DNA of 64,000 nucleotides from UBA6107 sp964459385. Lineage in GTDB: Bacteria > Chloroflexota > Anaerolineae > Anaerolineales > Anaerolineaceae. How positions within the stretch are numbered: the stretch's first letter is position 1; every line of letters starts with the position of its first letter. Made by a program: the position numbers and the translations under genes. Shown here one piece after another: positions 1 to 8,221 of the stretch. The DNA is taken from positions 124,001-188,000 of the forward strand of contig CAYWLG010000002.1 of assembly GCA_964459385.1 (NCBI GenBank), in the 5' to 3' direction. Under the pieces are notes generated by a model. That model searched no databases and had not been told where the DNA came from. It saw nothing but the letters and a program-made list of their open reading frames with translations.

Positions 1-2
1 AT

Positions 3-659
3 CTAAACCCATTGACCACCGCCAATCTGGCAGTGGATGATTTTGGCCCCTATGGAACCTTTGGCCGTCAAAACCGCATTAACCCGAACAATAATGAGCC
101 TTTTTATGGCCGCATGGGGCGCTCTGGCGCCTGGATGAACCCGCAAACCCAGACAAACAACAGCCAGGAACGCATCAGCACAGACGATGCCGTCAGCAAA
201 GCCGAAGCCTACCTGGCTAATTACTCACAGAACTTGCAGGTTGCCGAAGTGATGGAATTTCAGAGCAACTTTTATGTGCTGGTCAAAGAATCTGACAGCG
301 GACGCGGCGCTATGGAACTGTTGGTAGATCCCAATAGCGGTTACGTGACCCCTGAGATCGGGCCGAACATGATGTGGAATCTGAAATACGGCCGCATGGC
401 ACAAAGAATGGGGCTCTCAACCAGCACGGATAACACGCTGAGCCTGTCAGAAGCCCTGACCAAAGCACAGACGGCTCTCAGCCAGCAGTATCCGACGGCA
501 ACCATCAATGAAGACGGCATCAGTTTCTATGGCTATTACACTTTTGATTACTCGATCGACGGCCAGGTGGCCGGCATGTTGAGCGTCAATGGCCTCGACG
601 GTCAGGTCTGGTTACATACCTGGCACGGCGAGTTTATCAGTGAAAAGGAGATCAACTAA
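3..659 (+). CDS. PepSY-like domain protein, 5' truncated
   Basis: The reading frame is open to the left edge, so the true start lies outside the window; the first in-frame TTG at 12 is not a convincing start. The visible part has a Gly/Asn/Arg-rich stretch followed by two similar segments (about residues 55-120 and 140-210). Each shows the PepSY pattern of an Ala-rich helix (STDDAVSKAEAYL, SLSEALTKAQTAL), beta strands and a final VDPNSGYV- or VNGLDGQVW-like turn. PepSY domains are usually extracytoplasmic and often modulate proteases or bind ligands; that role is only inferred here. The stop codon abuts the ATG of the zinc-ribbon membrane protein, so the two are probably co-transcribed. Confidence 0.55.
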   Translation, partial: LNPLTTANLAVDDFGPYGTFGRQNRINPNNNEPFYGRMGRSGAWMNPQTQTNNSQERISTDDAVSKAEAYLANYSQNLQVAEVMEFQSNFYVLVKESDSGRGAMELLVDPNSGYVTPEIGPNMMWNLKYGRMAQRMGLSTSTDNTLSLSEALTKAQTALSQQYPTATINEDGISFYGYYTFDYSIDGQVAGMLSVNGLDGQVWLHTWHGEFISEKEIN

Positions 660-1067
660 ATGAAAGGTTTTTGGAAATGGTTTTTTATCGTCCTGGGCGT
701 GCTGGTTCTGGCCGGGATTGCATTTACTGTGACTCTGTTCTTCCTGCACGGTGGGGCGGGCATGGGTGTGCGCGGTAGCTATACGCGCGGCATCACCCCT
801 CGCATCGGCGCTGTAGGGATGATGGGCGGACTGGGGCTGCTGGGTATGCTCTTCCGCGGTTTGATCCCGCTGGGCGTGCTCGTGCTGGCCGGATTTGGTG
901 TGGCTTACCTGGTTAAATCGGGCAAACATACGACCCCGCCTGCGCCCGTTCAGACTGTACCGGTTTGTGCAAGCTGCGGCAAGCCACTGGCTTCTGACTG
1001 GAACACCTGTCCTTACTGCGGTAAAGCGGTTGAGAAACCCGAACCGCCGCAAACACCAGAAAAATAG
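660..1067 (+). CDS. Small membrane protein with C-terminal zinc ribbon
   Basis: The 135-residue protein starts immediately after the stop of the PepSY-like gene (TAA then ATG), which implies translational coupling. It has a membrane segment at about residues 5-30 and a long Gly/Leu-rich hydrophobic region at about 48-85, probably one or two more helices. The C-terminal tail carries CASCGK and CPYCGK, a CxxC...CxxC zinc ribbon that should lie in the cytoplasm. The function is unknown. Similar membrane-plus-zinc-ribbon architectures recur at 21.2-23.3 kb, but those proteins carry the ribbon at the N terminus. Confidence 0.7.
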   Translation: MKGFWKWFFIVLGVLVLAGIAFTVTLFFLHGGAGMGVRGSYTRGITPRIGAVGMMGGLGLLGMLFRGLIPLGVLVLAGFGVAYLVKSGKHTTPPAPVQTVPVCASCGKPLASDWNTCPYCGKAVEKPEPPQTPEK

Positions 1068-1083
1068 GCCCTTCTCAGACATG

Positions 1084-1117
1084 AAAATCCGGCACAATCT
1101 GTGCCGGATTTTTTTGT
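1084..1117 (+). terminator. Rho-independent terminator
   Basis: A perfect 10-bp stem (AATCCGGCAC / GTGCCGGATT) with a five-base loop is followed by a run of seven T residues. It ends the PepSY-like/zinc-ribbon transcript. Confidence 0.92.
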
Positions 1118-1196
1118 TTCCTTTAGCTTTTGTGCGTCAGTACAGCCATAGAGACGTATTTCAATACGCCCCACTTGGGTTTAACTTTGCCAGGAT

Positions 1197-1225
1197 TTGC
1201 ATTTCGCGTGGTTCAAACGTATAAT
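1197..1225 (+). promoter_or_regulatory. Sigma-70 promoter of the aminopeptidase gene
   Basis: TTGCAT and TATAAT are separated by 17 bp, about 40 bp upstream of the M29 aminopeptidase start. The near-consensus boxes and ideal spacing support a housekeeping promoter. Confidence 0.7.
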
Positions 1226-1267
1226 CTCTCTTGCTGGGGGAACCCCTATTTCATAATTGGAGAGCGT

Positions 1268-2371
1268 ATGGCTGACATTCGTTTGCAAAAGTGGGCAGAA
1301 CTACTTGTAAATTACTCGATTGCTGTCAAACCCGGAGAGACCGTTCTGATCTACGCAGATGCGCTGGGTGAACCGCTGGTAAAGGCTGTTTACGATCAGG
1401 TGCTGAAAGTGGGTGCCTTCCCGTTTTACCAGATCGACTTTCCTGCGACCAAGGAGTCACTGTTGCGGATGGGGTCAAAGGAGCAGCTCAATTTCGTTGC
1501 CAAACCGGTCATGGAAGCGATCTCTACCACCGACTGTATGGTGCGCATCATCGCCGACGAGAACACGCATGCGTTGAGCAGTGTTCCATCTGAAAAAGTG
1601 GCCATGTTCGCTCAAGGTCGCCGTCCCTGGATGGAAAAGTACATGGAACGTGCCGGTAAAGGCGAGCTGCGCTGGACGCTGACCGCCTATCCGACCCAGG
1701 CTTACGCGCAGGATGCTGAAATGAGCCTAAGCGAATACACCGAGTTCATCTATAACGCCGTCATGCCCGATGAGAACGACCCGATCGGCTACTGGAAGGG
1801 CATTGCCAGGAAACAGGATCGCATCGTGGACTGGCTTAAAGGCAAGAAGAACGTCCATCTGATCGGTAAAGGCACCGACCTGAAGCTGAGCATTGCCGGG
1901 CGTAATTTTGTCAACTGCTGCTGCCATGAGAATGTGCCCGACGGCGAGGTCTTCACCGGCCCGGTGGAAGACAGCATCGAGGGCCATGTCACCTTCTCGT
2001 ACCCCACCATCTATCAGGGCAAAGAAGTGACCGGTGTGCACCTTGAATTTGAAAAGGGCCAGGTGGTCAAAGCCTCTGCCCAGAAGAACGAAGCCTTTTT
2101 GTTGAGCACGCTCGACACCGATTCAGGCAGCCGCGGCGTGGGCGAATTTGCCATTGGCACCAACGAAGGCATTCAAAAGTTCACCCGTGAGATCCTCTTT
2201 GATGAGAAGATCGGCGGCAGTTTTCACATGGCGTTAGGCGCTGGTTACCCCGAGACGGGCAGCGTGGCCAAATCGGCCATCCATTGGGACATGATCTGCG
2301 ATCTGCGCGATGGCGGTCAGATCTGGGTGGACGATGTGCTGTTGTATGAGAACGGCAAGTTCGTCATTTAG
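1268..2371 (+). CDS. M29-family metallo-aminopeptidase (AmpS/thermophilic aminopeptidase type)
   Basis: This 367-residue protein should remove N-terminal residues from peptides in the cytoplasm with a dinuclear metal site. I chose the ATG at 1268 because GGAGAG lies just upstream and the protein then begins with the usual ADIRLQKWAELLVNYSI block; the open frame extends upstream to 1130 without family-like sequence. Family marks are the EVFTGPVEDSIEGHV segment, the GVGEFAIGTN segment and the C-terminal HMALGAGYPETG and SAIHWDM segments, which supply the Glu, His and Asp metal ligands. Length fits the family. It is monocistronic, with its own promoter and terminator. Confidence 0.92.
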   Translation: MADIRLQKWAELLVNYSIAVKPGETVLIYADALGEPLVKAVYDQVLKVGAFPFYQIDFPATKESLLRMGSKEQLNFVAKPVMEAISTTDCMVRIIADENTHALSSVPSEKVAMFAQGRRPWMEKYMERAGKGELRWTLTAYPTQAYAQDAEMSLSEYTEFIYNAVMPDENDPIGYWKGIARKQDRIVDWLKGKKNVHLIGKGTDLKLSIAGRNFVNCCCHENVPDGEVFTGPVEDSIEGHVTFSYPTIYQGKEVTGVHLEFEKGQVVKASAQKNEAFLLSTLDTDSGSRGVGEFAIGTNEGIQKFTREILFDEKIGGSFHMALGAGYPETGSVAKSAIHWDMICDLRDGGQIWVDDVLLYENGKFVI

Positions 2372-2401
2372 TTTTCTGTTGCTGGCATATTGTTGAAATA
2401 G

Positions 2402-2431
2402 AACATCCCCCTCGATTTTGAGGGGGATGTT
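2402..2431. terminator. Bidirectional terminator hairpin
   Basis: A 12-bp perfect stem (AACATCCCCCTC / GAGGGGGATGTT) with a six-base loop lies between convergent genes. Flanking T runs are short on both strands, so it probably serves both the aminopeptidase and the repeat-rich surface protein. Confidence 0.7.
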
Positions 2432-2456
2432 TGCTGTCTAGGTTCTTTGGATATCG

Positions 2457-4691
2457 TTATTTCATCAAGAGTTTGCGCAGGGCAGAAAGGATCAGGCCGA
2501 GGCCGGCAAAAGAGAAGCTGGCAAAGAAGAGTGTGTCGCCCAGCGTTTCAGTATTATCGGCACCGGTGACCGGAATGAGGAGCGCATTGCCCGTTACAGG
2601 GATCGTCAACTGGCAGACATCAATCGTGTAGGTCAGTGAAACGGATTGCGATTCACCGTAGAAGAGCACAACTTTGTGGGTGCCGAGCGGAGTGGTGGTC
2701 AGATTGTGTTCACCCGTGGCAGCAGTGAAACCACCTCTCGGGTTACCATCTACTGTGTAGTATTCAATGGGGAATCCCTGGGAGTTCGGATTGATCACTG
2801 TCCACTGCATGAGGCCACCAGCGGTGCAGAAGGGATCCACTTGCAGGGTGGGGGCGTCGAGCACATGTACGACCGGCGGGTAATTGCAGGAGCCGTCATC
2901 TTCTGTGGCATTCGGGTTGTAGTTGCTGGCGTTTGGATCGGTGCAGCCGCCTACAATATCAGGAGGATACTGGCAAGAGCCATCATCCACTGTGGCATCG
3001 GCATTGTAATTTGTGGCACTGGGGTCAGTGCAGCCCTCAACATCTTCAGGCGGGTACTGGCAAGAACCGTCATCCTGAGTGGCGGTTTCGTCATAGTTGG
3101 TGGCATCCGGGTCGGTACAGCCGAGTACAGGCGGATACTGGCAAGAGCCATCGTCCACTGTGGCATCGGCATTGTAGTTTGTGGCGTCCGGGTCGGTACA
3201 GCCGAGCACCGGCGGGTACTGGCAAGAACCGTCATCCACGGTGGCGGTTTCGTCATAGTTGGTGGCATCCGGGTCGGTACAGCCGAGTACAGGTGGATAC
3301 TGGCAGGAGCCATCGTCCACCGTGGCTGCTTGATTGTAGTTAGTGGCGTCTGGGTCAGTACAGCCACTGAACTGGCAAGAGCCATCATCGTAAGTGGCCG
3401 ATGCATCATAATTGTCCGCGCCCGAATTGGTGCAGCCTCCAACTATGCACGAGCCATCGTCAGTTGTGGCGGCCGGGTTGTAGTTATCGGCGGCTGGGTT
3501 TGTACAACCGCTGATCACACAGGAGCCATCATCTACGTCAGCATCAGGATCGTAGTTGTCAGCTTGCGGATTGGTGCAGCCTGCGAACTGACAGGAACCA
3601 TCATCCACAGCGGCGTTTGAGTTGTAATTGACCGCGCTGGGATCGGTGCAGCCACTGAACTGGCAAGAGCCGTCATCATAGGTGGCCGAAGCATCAAAAT
3701 TGACCGCGCTGGGATTGGTGCAGCCTCCCACTCTACAAGAGCCATCGTCCATATTGGCGCTTGAATCGTAGTTATCGGCAGCCGGGTTGGTGCATCCGTA
3801 GATCATGCACGATCCATCGTCTGAATTGGCGTTTGCATCGTAGTTGACCGCGGCCGGATTGGTACAACCGCTGATCACACAAGAACCATCATCCGAATTG
3901 GCGTTTGAGTCATAGTTATCGGCCAGCGGATTGGTACAACCACTGATTACGCAGGAGCCATCCTCTGTGTTGGCATTGGAGTTATAGTTGTCAGCCAAGG
4001 GGTTTGTACAGCCTAGAATGATGCACGATCCATCATCCGAATTGGCGCTTGAGTCATAATTGACTGCAAGAGGATTTGTACAACCACTGACCACACAAGA
4101 TCCATCATCCACGGTAGCGCTGGGGTTGTAATTATCGGCCAGCGGGTTGGTGCAGCCGCTGAACTGGCAGGAACCATCATCCACGGTGGCGCTGGGATTG
4201 TAATTGATGGCGGCCGGATTCGTACAACCGGATACTGGGGGCGTGGTACAGCTCATTGTCTGTTTGCCGGGATCATTGAAGGTAAGAGTGGTAACGTAGC
4301 CGCCACTACTGATGTAGTAGAAGGGAACAGTTACTTTCTTGATATCGTACTTTGCGTTTTCAACCACACTGTTTGTCCAGGTATAAATCCACTGGCCACC
4401 CACATGTGTGGGATTACTGACCGTGTAATCTTGGGCTGAACCGCTGCCTATCTGCAATCTCATTGTTATGCTGTTTCCTGGTTTTTCACCGCTCGATACG
4501 TTTGAAACGGTAAGAGTAATTTTCACCTTACCATCCACGGTGCAGGCAAAGGAAACGGCCAGATTTCCTGAGCAGGCCTGGGCGGGTTTAACAGCTACGG
4601 TTAAGATCATGGCCGCTATCATGAGAGCTGCACTGGCCAGGTAGAAAAAGTGGTTCAATTTCTTTAGAATGCTGAGTCTTCTTCCGTTCAT
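2457..4691 (-). CDS. Large secreted surface protein with 18 Cys/Asp repeats and PVTG-type C-terminal anchor
   Basis: The frame is open to 4865, but the ATG at 4691 follows a strong GGAGGA site and opens a signal peptide (basic start, hydrophobic core, AxA-like PAQA cleavage site), giving 744 residues. After signal removal comes a beta-rich domain of about 110 residues, then 18 tandem units of the form GCT(N/D)PxAxNY...DDGSC, then a domain of about 75 residues (VDPFC...VNPN...LGTH...YTI.VC). The C terminus has PVTG twice (IPVTGN, IPVTGA), a hydrophobic helix and a basic RKLLMK tail, the layout of a sortase-type or related sorting signal. The Asp-rich, Cys-paired repeats suggest Ca2+ binding and disulfide cross-linking. 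It is a paralog of the neighbour at 5061-6314, sharing both ends but not the middle. A structured leader lies upstream. Confidence 0.85.
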   Translation of the reverse strand: MNGRRLSILKKLNHFFYLASAALMIAAMILTVAVKPAQACSGNLAVSFACTVDGKVKITLTVSNVSSGEKPGNSITMRLQIGSGSAQDYTVSNPTHVGGQWIYTWTNSVVENAKYDIKKVTVPFYYISSGGYVTTLTFNDPGKQTMSCTTPPVSGCTNPAAINYNPSATVDDGSCQFSGCTNPLADNYNPSATVDDGSCVVSGCTNPLAVNYDSSANSDDGSCIILGCTNPLADNYNSNANTEDGSCVISGCTNPLADNYDSNANSDDGSCVISGCTNPAAVNYDANANSDDGSCMIYGCTNPAADNYDSSANMDDGSCRVGGCTNPSAVNFDASATYDDGSCQFSGCTDPSAVNYNSNAAVDDGSCQFAGCTNPQADNYDPDADVDDGSCVISGCTNPAADNYNPAATTDDGSCIVGGCTNSGADNYDASATYDDGSCQFSGCTDPDATNYNQAATVDDGSCQYPPVLGCTDPDATNYDETATVDDGSCQYPPVLGCTDPDATNYNADATVDDGSCQYPPVLGCTDPDATNYDETATQDDGSCQYPPEDVEGCTDPSATNYNADATVDDGSCQYPPDIVGGCTDPNASNYNPNATEDDGSCNYPPVVHVLDAPTLQVDPFCTAGGLMQWTVINPNSQGFPIEYYTVDGNPRGGFTAATGEHNLTTTPLGTHKVVLFYGESQSVSLTYTIDVCQLTIPVTGNALLIPVTGADNTETLGDTLFFASFSFAGLGLILSALRKLLMK
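2886..4229 (-). repeat. 18 tandem coding repeats (GCTxPxAxNYxxxAxxDDGSC)
   Basis: Twelve 24-residue units (72 bp) are followed by six longer units with a QYPP-type linker (mostly 27-29 residues). Each unit has two Cys, a conserved NY or NF and an Asp-Asp-Gly-Ser-Cys end; one unit has EDGSC. The N-terminal units mostly have GCTNP, the C-terminal ones GCTDPDATNY, so at least two rounds of expansion are visible. Confidence 0.95.
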
Positions 4692-4741
4692 TTTTCCTCC
4701 TCCAAATAACAAAAAGTTCAGATGATTAGATGATGGCCAAA

Positions 4742-4850
4742 GAAAATAAAAACCGGCCAATATAACGGGCCGGTTTCGCAATTTACTCCCCTGCAAGCGT
4801 GCCTGAAGACAGGCGTAGCGACCAGATAAGCTTGCAGGATCAACGCATCC
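4742..4850 (-). ncRNA. Structured 5' leader with terminator, riboswitch-like (copy A)
   Basis: Read on the minus strand, a GCGTTGATCC block leads into a 9-bp stem (CCTGCAAGC / GCTTGCAGG). The stem encloses GGTCGCT and a small GCCTG/CAGGC hairpin. A conserved GGGGAGTAAATTGCG follows, then AAACCGGCC...GGCCGGTTT and T-rich sequence, a terminator. The same layout precedes the paralogous gene (6354-6456) with different stem sequences that still pair. I could not assign it to a known riboswitch family from memory. Confidence 0.7.
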
Positions 4851-5005
4851 TGAGGCAAAGAACAAGTGCCTTTTTATTTAAATTTTCACTAAGGTGTTTT
4901 CGCTGCTTATTACCGATAAGGGATACATAATAATATAGCATATAGTTGCAGAATTTACATTAATTTTAATATTAAATTTATTCCAGTTTTACGCTTATTT
5001 AACGA

Positions 5006-5036
5006 ACAAACACCCCGCAACTTGCGGGGTGTTTGT
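5006..5036. terminator. Terminator of the second surface-protein gene
   Basis: A 15-bp perfect inverted repeat (ACAAACACCCCGCAA / TTGCGGGGTGTTTGT) lies 25 bp after the stop of the minus-strand surface-protein gene. The T-rich flank on the minus strand is modest. Confidence 0.8.
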
Positions 5037-5060
5037 GATCAGTTACTTTTGGATCAGAAT

Positions 5061-6314
5061 TTACAGTTTCAAGAACTTGCGCAGGGCAGAGAGCACCAGT
5101 GCCAGGCCGGCCAGAGAAGAGCCGCCGAAGAACAGGCCACTGGTCAAAGCGCCACTGTTATCCGCGCCGGTGACCGGGATGAGAATGGCATTCCCAGTTA
5201 CAGGTACGGGTAAGGGGCAAACATTAATGGTGTAGCTCAGTGAAACGGTCTGGGCATCATTGTAGAACAGGGTAACGGAGTGGGTGCCCAGTGGGGTTTG
5301 GGTGAGATCGTGTTCGCCGGGTGCAGCCGAGAAACCGCTTCTATCCGAACCATCTACAGTGTAGTGCTCGATGTAGACATTATCAGCATTCGGGTTGACG
5401 ACTGTCCACTGCATCTGACCATCCACGGTACAGAAGGGGTCCACCTCAAGCAATGGGGCAGAGATCAGCACGACAGGAGGATTGGTGGAAGTAGGCACCG
5501 GGGTCTCAGGGGTGCTGGTAGGTTCATCCGGGGTGGTCTCGGTGGGCGGGATTGGAGTTTCAGTAGGAGATTCCTCAGTGTTGGTTGGGGTGGGCACTAT
5601 ATCAGTGCTGGTAGGAGTGGGCTGCGGCACTTCAGTATCAGTTGGAGTGGGCTGCGGCTCATCAGTACTGGTAGGAGTGAAGGTGGCGGTGAAGGTAGGC
5701 GGCACCTCAGTACTGGTAGGAGTGAAGGTTGGGGTGAAGGTAGGCGGAACACTCGTGTTGGTCGGGGTGAAGGTCGCCGTAGGAGGAACATTGGTTTTGG
5801 TCGGGGTCGGGGGTACCGAGGTCTTCGTAGCAGTAGGCGGCACCGAAGTCTTGGTGGGGGTGGAGGCTACGCACTGGTTATTCTGATAATTGTAAGCTCC
5901 GGGGTTTTTCAAATCTATCCAACCGTGGTAACTAGTGTAGACCTGGGCTTCGGTGACATTGTAGTAACCATTCACAGTACCATACCAATTATACTGATAG
6001 GTACCATTATTGTGGGAGGAAGAGCTAATGGTGATGACTTGCTCAGTACCGTTGTTTATCTTCAGCTTAAAGGTGAGATTGCCGGCACTTTCATAATTTC
6101 CCAGATTGTTTACCACAAAGTGGACTTCCACTTTATTATTCACACAGGCAATGTGTGAAAGCTCCAGTCTAGGTGACTGGCCGCCGCCACCGGTCAGTGT
6201 GGCTGCCTGTGCGGGCTGCACGGCCACTGACAGGAAGAGCGCGGTAATTAATAGGACGGCGCTGCCAATATATAGCGCCCGGTTGAATAATTTTAAGAAA
6301 TGCTGTGTTTTCAT
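5061..6314 (-). CDS. Secreted surface protein with Thr/Pro-rich stalk and PVTG-type C-terminal anchor
   Basis: The ATG at 6314, preceded by AGGAGC, begins a 417-residue protein with a typical signal peptide ending VQPAQA. A beta-rich N-terminal domain (about residues 38-150) resembles that of the neighbouring surface protein. Next is a stalk of about 130 residues rich in Thr, Pro and Ser with TPT and VPPT motifs, likely O-glycosylated and extended. The C-terminal domain (VDPFC...VNPN...TPLGTH...YTINVC) and the doubled PVTG, hydrophobic helix and RKFLKL tail closely match the paralog at 2457-4691. It probably sits on the outer face of the cell envelope. The codon pattern reflects repeats, producing long false frames on the other strand. 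Confidence 0.82.
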   Translation of the reverse strand: MKTQHFLKLFNRALYIGSAVLLITALFLSVAVQPAQAATLTGGGGQSPRLELSHIACVNNKVEVHFVVNNLGNYESAGNLTFKLKINNGTEQVITISSSSHNNGTYQYNWYGTVNGYYNVTEAQVYTSYHGWIDLKNPGAYNYQNNQCVASTPTKTSVPPTATKTSVPPTPTKTNVPPTATFTPTNTSVPPTFTPTFTPTSTEVPPTFTATFTPTSTDEPQPTPTDTEVPQPTPTSTDIVPTPTNTEESPTETPIPPTETTPDEPTSTPETPVPTSTNPPVVLISAPLLEVDPFCTVDGQMQWTVVNPNADNVYIEHYTVDGSDRSGFSAAPGEHDLTQTPLGTHSVTLFYNDAQTVSLSYTINVCPLPVPVTGNAILIPVTGADNSGALTSGLFFGGSSLAGLALVLSALRKFLKL

Positions 6315-6353
6315 TTTTCTGCTCCTTGTTTCAGAATCTTTGATCGCTGTTAA

Positions 6354-6456
6354 CAAAAAAACCGACCTGATAAAAAGGCCGGTTTCGCAATTTGCTCCCC
6401 GAAAAGTTTGCCGTAACAGCGGCGCAGCGACCAAAGGTCTTTTCGGATCAACGCTT
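6354..6456 (-). ncRNA. Structured 5' leader with terminator, riboswitch-like (copy B)
   Basis: On the minus strand it repeats the plan of the leader at 4742-4850: GCGTTGATCC, a stem (CCGAAAAG / CTTTTCGG) enclosing GGTCGCT and a GCCG/CGGC hairpin, GGGGAGCAAATTGCG, then ACCGGCC / GGTCGGT followed by seven T residues. The two main stems differ in sequence between copies but pair in both, which is covariation evidence for RNA structure. It lies about 40 bp before the start of the surface-protein gene. Confidence 0.7.
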
Positions 6457-6687
6457 CCTAAAGAAATGAAATCAGTTGTTAATGGACAAAAACTATTTAT
6501 ACAAAATACTGTATTTGTTTAATAACTTGCAATTATTATATGACAAAACTAGTCCAATTTATCTTAAATTAATCTAAAAAAGACCTAAATTCTCCGTAAA
6601 TATTAAAAAAATGCCAGACCGGTTGAAAAAACATTAATTGGATGTGGCTCTTGTAATACCTACCCAGAAAAAGGGCAACAGCAGATA
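6457..6687. other. AT-rich gene-free stretch
   Basis: Together with the adjoining leader and terminator this makes more than 300 bases without a protein gene. It is strongly AT-rich and has no credible coding frame. It should hold the promoter for copy B of the leader, but no clear -35/-10 pair stands out. Confidence 0.5.
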
Positions 6688-6718
6688 TGAAAAAACCTCC
6701 CTGTGAAAGTGGGGAGGC
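6688..6718 (-). terminator. Rho-independent terminator of the MTHFR fusion gene
   Basis: On the minus strand CCTCCCC and GGGAGG flank a short loop and are followed by six T residues, about 75 bp after the stop codon of the reductase gene. Confidence 0.8.
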
Positions 6719-6793
6719 TAGCTTGAATCGCTGAAATTTGTTTTGATTCTCAAATGGGGCAGCAGAAGCCTTGACTTGCGCCTGCGTGAGCCG

Positions 6794-8221
6794 TCAGCGC
6801 AGACCGCTTTCCTGGATCAGGCGCGGCACGATGGATTCCCAGCCTACGGCCATGAAGTGAATGCCGCTTACACCGGGTAAGGCACGCACCTTTTCGATCA
6901 TCTCGAGGGTCATTTGCACCGATTCTTCTTTGGGGTCGGGGGCGTTTTCGAGGCGTTTGAAGGTGGCGGCCGGAATGCGAATGCCCGGCACTTTCGACAT
7001 GGCATGCAAGGCGTTGAGGCTGCGCACTGGGGTGATGCCTGCCATCAGGCTGACGCGCTGTGCCACTTCACGGCGCTCGAGAGCTTCCAGATAGCGCTCA
7101 AAGCCTTCCAGATCGAACACGCACTGGGTCTGCATGAACTGGGCGCCGGCGTTGACCTTTTTCTCTTCGCGCATGGATTGGATCAGCGGGGTCGAAGCGT
7201 AGGGAGAACCAGCGGTGCCGATGAAGGCACTGGGGGCGCATTTTACCTCACGGCAGTCGAGAAAATGCCCTTCGTCACGCATGCGGCGCAGCAGCCAGAC
7301 CATCTGAATCGAATCGAGATCCCAGATGTCTTTGCGGCCCTGTGGGGCGGGGCCCAGGCGCGGATGGTCGCCGGTGAGGCAGAGGATGTTGCGAATGCCC
7401 AGAGCGGTGGCCCCCAGTATCTCGGCCTGAAAACCGGTGCGGGTGCGGTCGCGGCCGGCGATCTGCATCACCGGTTCGAGGCCATTTTGCAGGGCGATCA
7501 CCGAGCAGGCCAGGGAAGACATGCGTGCGGTGGCGGAGGGGGCATCGGTGAAGTTGGCGGCGTCCACCCAGTCTTTGAGCAAAGCTACCTTTTTGATCAC
7601 TTCTTCGGGGTTGCTCGAAAGGGGCGGGGCGATCTCAGCCGTAAGGGCGAATTTGCCCTGGCTGAAAACTTCTTCAAGGTGTGAGACCGGTTCGTGAGCC
7701 GGGGCCGGGTGCGGCAGCGCGTCGCCGCCCCACCAATCGGGCTGGCGAATTTCGTAAAAAAAGCGATCCCAGGCCTGGCGGCGCTGCTCGGCGGGCTGAT
7801 TCCAACCGCGCCACAGGGCTTTGAGGCCGCCGCGCTCCTGATAGTGGATGCGCACGTCCTTCATCGCAGAGGTGCCGGTTTTGTCCCAATCGAGCGGGGG
7901 CAGCACTTCCATCAATTTATCGAGGCGGCCCATCTTTTCGGCCCGGTCGTAGATGCGATACCAGATGCAGGGACGCGTTTCATCTACATAACAATGTTCG
8001 GGGGTTGAACCGCCGCAGGGACCGTTGCGCAGTCCTTTGGGGCATTCCATCGGGCAGATGAAGGCTGTTTCTTGCAGCAGACAATTCCCGCACATGCGGC
8101 AGCCAAAAACCAGGCCTTTGCCGGTGCGTTCGAGCGTTACCAGAATGCTTTCACCGATAGAGAGTTTTTTGAAGGGATAATAAGCTTGCTGCCAGCGACG
8201 GCCAGGGGTAAAACCGGGCAT
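6794..8221 (-). CDS. Methylenetetrahydrofolate reductase with N-terminal MetV-like cysteine-rich domain
   Basis: The ATG at 8221 follows a GGAG site and starts MPGFTPG; the open frame runs upstream to 8281 without support. The 475-residue product joins two units. The N-terminal part (about residues 1-170) has a cysteine cluster (CRMCGNCLLQ, CPMECPKG, NGPCGG, a later CYVDETRPC) typical of the MTHFR C-terminal/MetV family. The C-terminal part (about 190-475) is a MetF TIM barrel (LTAEIAPPLS, GRDRTR, LCLTGDHP, QFMQTQCVFD), which binds FAD and reduces 5,10-methylene-THF to 5-methyl-THF. In acetogens MetV and MetF are usually separate partner proteins. The gene stands alone between terminators; whether it serves methionine synthesis or a Wood-Ljungdahl branch cannot be told here. 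Confidence 0.88.
   Translation of the reverse strand: MPGFTPGRRWQQAYYPFKKLSIGESILVTLERTGKGLVFGCRMCGNCLLQETAFICPMECPKGLRNGPCGGSTPEHCYVDETRPCIWYRIYDRAEKMGRLDKLMEVLPPLDWDKTGTSAMKDVRIHYQERGGLKALWRGWNQPAEQRRQAWDRFFYEIRQPDWWGGDALPHPAPAHEPVSHLEEVFSQGKFALTAEIAPPLSSNPEEVIKKVALLKDWVDAANFTDAPSATARMSSLACSVIALQNGLEPVMQIAGRDRTRTGFQAEILGATALGIRNILCLTGDHPRLGPAPQGRKDIWDLDSIQMVWLLRRMRDEGHFLDCREVKCAPSAFIGTAGSPYASTPLIQSMREEKKVNAGAQFMQTQCVFDLEGFERYLEALERREVAQRVSLMAGITPVRSLNALHAMSKVPGIRIPAATFKRLENAPDPKEESVQMTLEMIEKVRALPGVSGIHFMAVGWESIVPRLIQESGLR

Noticed and set aside
2646..3620. Plus-strand open frame of 324 codons opposite the repeat region
   Set aside because: It is the antisense of the GCTxP repeats; its apparent repeats mirror the real coding repeats and it has no ribosome site or family likeness.
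5280..6158. Plus-strand Gly/Arg-rich frame of 292 codons
   Set aside because: Antisense of the Thr/Pro stalk of the surface protein; composition is a by-product of that low-complexity coding.
4742..6456. Assignment of the leaders to the classic c-di-GMP-I riboswitch
   Set aside because: The expected GEMM core sequences (such as GCACAGGGCAAACC) were not found, so only a riboswitch-like call is made.
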